Made by a program: the position numbers and the translations under genes. Below are positions 60,257-64,000 of a stretch of 64,000 bases of DNA, piece by piece (the stretch's first letter is position 1; each line of letters opens with the position of its first letter). Under the pieces are notes generated by a model that was not told where the DNA came from, did not search any database, and saw nothing but the letters and a program-made list of their open reading frames with translations. Source of the DNA: Desulfobacteraceae bacterium Eth-SRB1 (GTDB lineage Bacteria; Desulfobacterota; Desulfobacteria; Desulfobacterales; ETH-SRB1); NCBI GenBank assembly GCA_004193555.1, contig RPGP01000040.1, positions 935,127 through 999,126 on the forward strand. Reading direction: 5' to 3'.

Positions 60257-61726
60257 TTATAGTTTTTCCAGCAAATCGCAAAACAGCCGCACGCCAAAGC
60301 CGGTGCCGCCTGCGCCGCAGTATTCATGCTCCTTTTTGATAGAAGCGGGTCCCGCGATATCGATATGAGCCCATCTGGCGTCTCCGACAAATTCCGACAG
60401 GAAGAGAGCGGCTGTAATTGCGCCGCCCCAGCGTGAGCTGCTTATGTTTTTTATGTCGGCCAGATCGCTTTTGAGAAGCTCTTTATAGTCATCGGGCATG
60501 GGCAAGCTCCAGCAACGTTCATGAGTTTTTTTGCCGGATAATTCTATGGTTTTTACCAGCTCATCATCAAAAGAGAGCACTCCCGCAATTTTTTCACCTA
60601 ATGCAATGACACAGGCTCCGGTTAGTGTTGCTATGTCAATAATGGTATGCGGTTTATATTTTTTTATACAATAGGAGAGCGCATCTATCAATATCAGCCT
60701 GCCTTCCGCATCTGTATTACCGATTTCAACTGTTTTGCCGTCATAACTTTTTACGATGTCTCCGGGACGGCAGGCGCTGCCTGACGGCATGTTTTCAACA
60801 ATCGGCATTACTCCGACAACTTTAACTTTTAGTTTAAGCTTCGCAATTGTAATAAGGGTAGCCGCAACTGCGGCGGCGCCGGACATGTCTATCTTCATGT
60901 CTTCGAGAGAGCCGGTGGGTTTTAAATTTATGCCTCCGGAATCGAAAGTAACCCCCTTGCCTACAAGAGCGATGGTCTTTTTGGCGCCTTTGGGACTGTA
61001 TTCCAGAACAACCAACCTTGGCTTGCTCTGACTGCCTGCCCCAACAGCAAGCATTGCTCCAAACTTTTTCTGTTTCAGCTCTTTTTCATTAAGCACGCTT
61101 ACTTTGAGTTTTTCTTTTTTGGCTAAATCTGCAATCGATTTTGTAAACTGCTCGGGTTTTTTGTCATTAGAAGGGGTGCTGACCCATTCTCTTGCCAGGA
61201 TAGTTCCTGCGCAAACAGTCTCAACACGTGTTGCTAATACGCCGTATTTTTTTACCATATCAGGTTTTACAAGGAGGTCGATTTTCTTTAATGGTTTAAG
61301 TTTTTTTTCCTTTTTATATTTGTTGAAAACATGATTTCCAAGAAAGGCCCCTTCCATCATGGCCTCAAGCATTGATGCAATATCGATTTTTATGTTTTCG
61401 CCGCAGGGAACGGCTAAAAGGGCTTCAGGAAGATTTATTTTCATGCATTTTTTTACTGCTCTGCCCGCAAATGCCCGCAACGCTTCAGGATCGATTTTTT
61501 CCAGCTTGCCGAGCCCTGTCAATATAACTCTCTTTGCTTTTACTTCTTCAAGATCGTAAAATATTACTTCATCATCCTTTTTGCCTGTAAACTCCTTTAG
61601 CTGCAAAGCTTTATCGATAAGTAAAGATATTGCCGGGTTGTCATGAATTGTTTTGTCTTCGCAAACAGGTATAATCAGTGTTTCTGTTCCTACTTTTTTT
61701 AGATCAACAGATGTCAGTTTAAGCAT
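60257..61726 (-). CDS. pepA: Leucyl aminopeptidase, M17 family
   Basis: From ATG 61726 (GAAAGGAAAA upstream) the protein has 489 residues: an N-terminal macro-like domain and a C-terminal catalytic domain with VGKGVTFDSGGINLKP (metal lysine and aspartate), MKIDMSGAAAV and the family signature NTDAEGRLIL. It ends GAGGTGFGVRLFCDLLEKL. The enzyme is a hexameric two-metal cytosolic aminopeptidase that removes N-terminal residues in peptide turnover. PepA in some bacteria also binds DNA; there is no evidence of that here. Upstream in-frame starts to 61762 are less likely. Confidence 0.95.
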   Translation of the reverse strand: MLKLTSVDLKKVGTETLIIPVCEDKTIHDNPAISLLIDKALQLKEFTGKKDDEVIFYDLEEVKAKRVILTGLGKLEKIDPEALRAFAGRAVKKCMKINLPEALLAVPCGENIKIDIASMLEAMMEGAFLGNHVFNKYKKEKKLKPLKKIDLLVKPDMVKKYGVLATRVETVCAGTILAREWVSTPSNDKKPEQFTKSIADLAKKEKLKVSVLNEKELKQKKFGAMLAVGAGSQSKPRLVVLEYSPKGAKKTIALVGKGVTFDSGGINLKPTGSLEDMKIDMSGAAAVAATLITIAKLKLKVKVVGVMPIVENMPSGSACRPGDIVKSYDGKTVEIGNTDAEGRLILIDALSYCIKKYKPHTIIDIATLTGACVIALGEKIAGVLSFDDELVKTIELSGKKTHERCWSLPMPDDYKELLKSDLADIKNISSSRWGGAITAALFLSEFVGDARWAHIDIAGPASIKKEHEYCGAGGTGFGVRLFCDLLEKL

Positions 61727-61805
61727 GTTTTTTTCCTTTCGTGTTTTCATGGTTATTTCCATTTCGTTTGTTTGTCAGAAAGGAGATTCCTGAAGCATCT
61801 CCATT

Positions 61806-62129
61806 TTATTTTTTATATCCCTTCCGGTTCCAGGAATTATCAAACATGATCTCTTTGTCATAATGACGCCCGCTATCATCATTGTCCCAATCAGTATGCC
61901 CAATCCGGTTCTGTTCAATATCATAATGAGTATCTTTGTTTTCTTCAGATATGGTATCTCCGGTGCGGTTCCAGGAGCTGTCATAATGGGTCTGCCTGTC
62001 GCCGTCTATCACAGTATATCCGGTGATATTATGATGCTCATCATAATGCTTTACAATATCATCGGCTATGGCTACAGGTATGGCAGCACAGCACAATATA
62101 GCAATAAATATAATATATAATCTGTTCAT
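61806..62129 (-). CDS. Small exported protein with HYD...NRxG repeats
   Basis: The 107-residue protein has a signal peptide (YIIFIAILCCAAIPVAIA) and about four imperfect repeats of the form HYDxxxNxxGxT, for example THYDSSWNRTGDT, HYDIEQNRIGHT and FDNSWNRKGYKK. I do not recognise a named family; the repeats recall small beta-solenoid or YD-like units. A second, truncated copy of the C-terminal repeats lies at 63672-63849. A longer frame to 62171 exists, but the signal peptide fixes the start at 62129. Confidence 0.6.
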   Translation of the reverse strand: MNRLYIIFIAILCCAAIPVAIADDIVKHYDEHHNITGYTVIDGDRQTHYDSSWNRTGDTISEENKDTHYDIEQNRIGHTDWDNDDSGRHYDKEIMFDNSWNRKGYKK

Positions 62130-62167
62130 GTCTGCGCTAATCAAGATATGACAATAAGTTCCTCTTT

Positions 62168-63661
62168 TCATACCACATCCAGAACTTCTTTGCCTCTTTG
62201 TTCAACAATTTTGGGGACAGCATTCTGCCTTAGCATCTCCATGTAAGGATCAAGGGCTTCATTTCGCCCTAAGGTTTCGATACGTTCAATCAGTTCTAAA
62301 AATGAGATTCCCCTTTCTACAAGACTTAAATAATTCTCAAATTCTTGCAATGACAACACAACAAATGATGGTTTCGAAATTCCTTTTTTTTCGAGGCGAT
62401 CAATGATGGACGGTTTAAAGAAGATAGTATTTACGGCCTGAAGCCTTCCTAATGTAAGCACAATAATTTTGTATTCATCAGACATGAATTGCTTTAGATC
62501 TATGTGACCACTTTTTATTTCATTTATGTGTTTGTAAACTTGTTCAACAGCATCTGCGATTCGCCGAGTGTAATTTTCAATATCCACCTCTGAGGCTAAT
62601 GTTTTCATGCTTAAACTTGGCTCAAAGGATTTGCACTCAATAAGAATTGCGCAAGAATTATCTAAAATTGTCCAATCTGAGGGCCCTTTTTTCCGATTTC
62701 GTTTACTACCATATTGTTGCTCTTTTATGACTTTTTCTTTTGGAAAAACAGACAAAAGCAGATCTCCAACGTATTTTTCGAATATTGGGCCGAAATGGTC
62801 TGTAAATGATTTTCCACTTACATCTAACAAATCGTAGTATATCCCGGAAGTAACTCTATCTACTATTAGATCAGGATTAGGAGAAATCCATCGCTCAGAG
62901 TGTATCTTAATGAATGGATACTTCATTAGAGGATTAAATTCGTATAAAATAAACTTATTGTCGGAAACCTTGAATCGGGCTTGATCTGCGGTTATACGAA
63001 ATTTGCCATAATCACAAGAAGCGACATGAAGAAAACGTTGAACTTTGTCTTTATCTAAGGCATCAATTCCAACGTTAATTCCTTTATCTATCCAAGTTTG
63101 ATTAAGTGTGCCCGCAGTTTTATAAGGTCCTGCTTTCGCACTAGATAATACCATCCCTAACTGCATAAATTCTTTAATGCTTAGCTCAGTAATGCTCTGA
63201 AATTCATTCGGAATATCATAATTGCTTCTACTACCGGCTTTTTCGTACAATAAGGAAGCAGAACCATATGACTGAAGCTTTATACGCTGCTGCCCCGATA
63301 ATTGCTGATAGAACATTCTGATAATAAGGTTTAATGGCTCTTCCTTTTTTAATTTTTGGTCTGTTACAAAAGGATCGTTTATCTGGTTATAAAGTTCAGA
63401 AAGCTTCAAGTAGGCGGGCCAATCCAATACTTTCGGCGAAAGAATAACGTTTGACGTAAATTCTGAACAAATTATTAGCCATTTTGAAAAAAAATCTATC
63501 TTAAAATCGGTAATTGCGCCGGGGTGTTTTTTTGAGAATTCATGTATTTTGGGATTTATTTTCGGGTCGTTTCTAGCATGCAGGAGGTAATTCAAAAAAA
63601 CAAGTGCATCATCGATTTTAATTTTTTTTAGATGTCGCTTAATTTGATCAAAAGGACTCAT
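62168..63661 (-). CDS. Large AT-rich protein with PD-(D/E)XK nuclease-like motif
   Basis: The 497-residue protein is unfamiliar, but its middle to C-terminal part has GPSDWTILDNSCAILIECKSF, which is the PD...(D/E)xK arrangement of the restriction-nuclease fold (aspartate in PSDW, glutamate and lysine in ECK). The preceding FGPIFEKYVGDLLLSVFP fits the helix before such a core. The N-terminal half is helical and without known motifs. The gene lies exactly between two related copies of the small repeat protein, suggesting insertion or duplication by recombination. A defence role is a guess based on the nuclease motif and composition. Confidence 0.55.
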   Translation of the reverse strand: MSPFDQIKRHLKKIKIDDALVFLNYLLHARNDPKINPKIHEFSKKHPGAITDFKIDFFSKWLIICSEFTSNVILSPKVLDWPAYLKLSELYNQINDPFVTDQKLKKEEPLNLIIRMFYQQLSGQQRIKLQSYGSASLLYEKAGSRSNYDIPNEFQSITELSIKEFMQLGMVLSSAKAGPYKTAGTLNQTWIDKGINVGIDALDKDKVQRFLHVASCDYGKFRITADQARFKVSDNKFILYEFNPLMKYPFIKIHSERWISPNPDLIVDRVTSGIYYDLLDVSGKSFTDHFGPIFEKYVGDLLLSVFPKEKVIKEQQYGSKRNRKKGPSDWTILDNSCAILIECKSFEPSLSMKTLASEVDIENYTRRIADAVEQVYKHINEIKSGHIDLKQFMSDEYKIIVLTLGRLQAVNTIFFKPSIIDRLEKKGISKPSFVVLSLQEFENYLSLVERGISFLELIERIETLGRNEALDPYMEMLRQNAVPKIVEQRGKEVLDVV

Positions 63662-63671
63662 TTGTTACATT

Positions 63672-63849
63672 TCATTTTTTGTATCCCTTACGGTTCCAGG
63701 AATTGTCAAACATGACCTCTTTGTCTTTATATTTCTTGAAATATCCGGTTCGATTATGATTTTTGTCATAACGGCTGCCGGTATCATCATTGTCCCATTC
63801 AGTATGTCCGATCCGGTTCCACGAGCTGTCATAATGGGTCTGCCTTAAT
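63672..63849 (-). pseudogene. Truncated paralogue of the HYD...NRxG repeat protein
   Basis: The minus-strand frame ending at TGA 63674-63672 encodes RQTHYDSSWNRIGHTEWDN, ... YDKNHNRTGYFKKYKD and FDNSWNRKGYKK, matching the repeats of the gene at 61806. No start codon or signal peptide is present. The similarity begins abruptly at AGGCAGACC (63849). Confidence 0.65.
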
Positions 63850-63875
63850 GCTGTTAGGACTTAATCTGAGGTTCC

Positions 63876-64000
63876 TTACTTGGCAGATTCGGGAACAATG
63901 TCAAGAATGGACGACCCTATAGATTCACAAGAATATTGTTTTCTAGCTTCCTTTGAGGGACTTTTAGGATTAACCGCTATATTTATGTGTCTGTATTTTG
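63876..64000 (-). CDS. Possible C-terminal end of a gene running off the right edge
   Basis: The minus strand is open from the window end to TAA at 63878-63876 for 41 codons. The last residues are CESIGSSILDIVPESAK. No motif is recognisable, and an open frame this short can occur by chance. Confidence 0.3.
   Translation of the reverse strand, partial: KYRHINIAVNPKSPSKEARKQYSCESIGSSILDIVPESAK

Overview
The window looks like the chromosome of an anaerobic deltaproteobacterium (Desulfobacterota, probably a sulfate-reducing or syntrophic Desulfobacterales-type organism). Grounds: a Tat-exported formate dehydrogenase, an 11-haem c-type cytochrome, a 2-hydroxyacyl-CoA dehydratase-like (double-cubane) reductase with its activase, sigma-54 regulation, branched-chain-type ABC importers mixed with acyl-CoA ligases, and many short dispersed inverted repeats. 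The lineage is inferred from gene content only.

Region 1 (1-19.2 kb) is a selenium and redox block. Reading leftward from about 13.9 kb come Tat-type formate dehydrogenase fdhAB; a first unit of tRNA-Sec (selC) plus intact selB; a second unit of an identical selC plus a broken selB; then a double-cubane reductase, its activase, a PP-loop-like protein, a TIM-barrel isomerase and an archaeal-type phosphoglycerate mutase homologue cut by the window edge. The two selC-selB units are a tandem duplication. Each has a short leader ORF with a strong ribosome binding site and an in-frame UGA. The same TTGACA promoter inside a shared motif precedes both units and fdhA. FdhA itself carries Cys, not Sec. 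Beyond cspA lies a leftward operon: NifX-like protein, multihaem cytochrome, rhodanese. The cytochrome frame is interrupted by one in-frame TGA, followed at the right distance by a hairpin with a GUU loop, as expected of a bacterial SECIS; I read it as a candidate selenoprotein. A sigma-54 promoter, upstream inverted repeats and a divergent PAS/AAA+ activator appear to control it, and a LysR regulator resembling the selenium-associated group follows.

Region 2 (19.3-35.8 kb) is housekeeping and transport: DUF47 protein plus Pit phosphate transporter, an amidohydrolase, Mn-dependent pyrophosphatase, a LivGHMF/binding-protein ABC importer with an acyl-CoA ligase inside it, an LEA-like lipoprotein, a second acyl-CoA ligase overlapping an ACT-domain gene, and a GAF/PP2C phosphatase.

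Region 3 (36-44 kb) is exopolysaccharide export: XRE regulator, single-domain response regulator, CpsB-type phosphatase, Wza-like export lipoprotein, Wzc-like tyrosine kinase and Wzi-like outer-membrane protein.

Region 4 (44-48.6 kb) is accessory DNA: an internally deleted group II intron, short inverted-repeat elements, a type II restriction-modification pair with an HNH protein, and a membrane/winged-helix-like protein.

Region 5 (48.8-64 kb) holds a SidJ-like pseudokinase, a rhomboid protease, a heterodimeric ABC exporter, an RNB exoribonuclease with a repeat inserted in its coding frame, thiamine pyrophosphokinase, a DUF1566 protein, leucyl aminopeptidase, and a PD-(D/E)XK-like gene lying between two related copies of a small repeat protein. 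Gene remnants (radC, GxxExxY family) and mobile repeats are scattered between genes.
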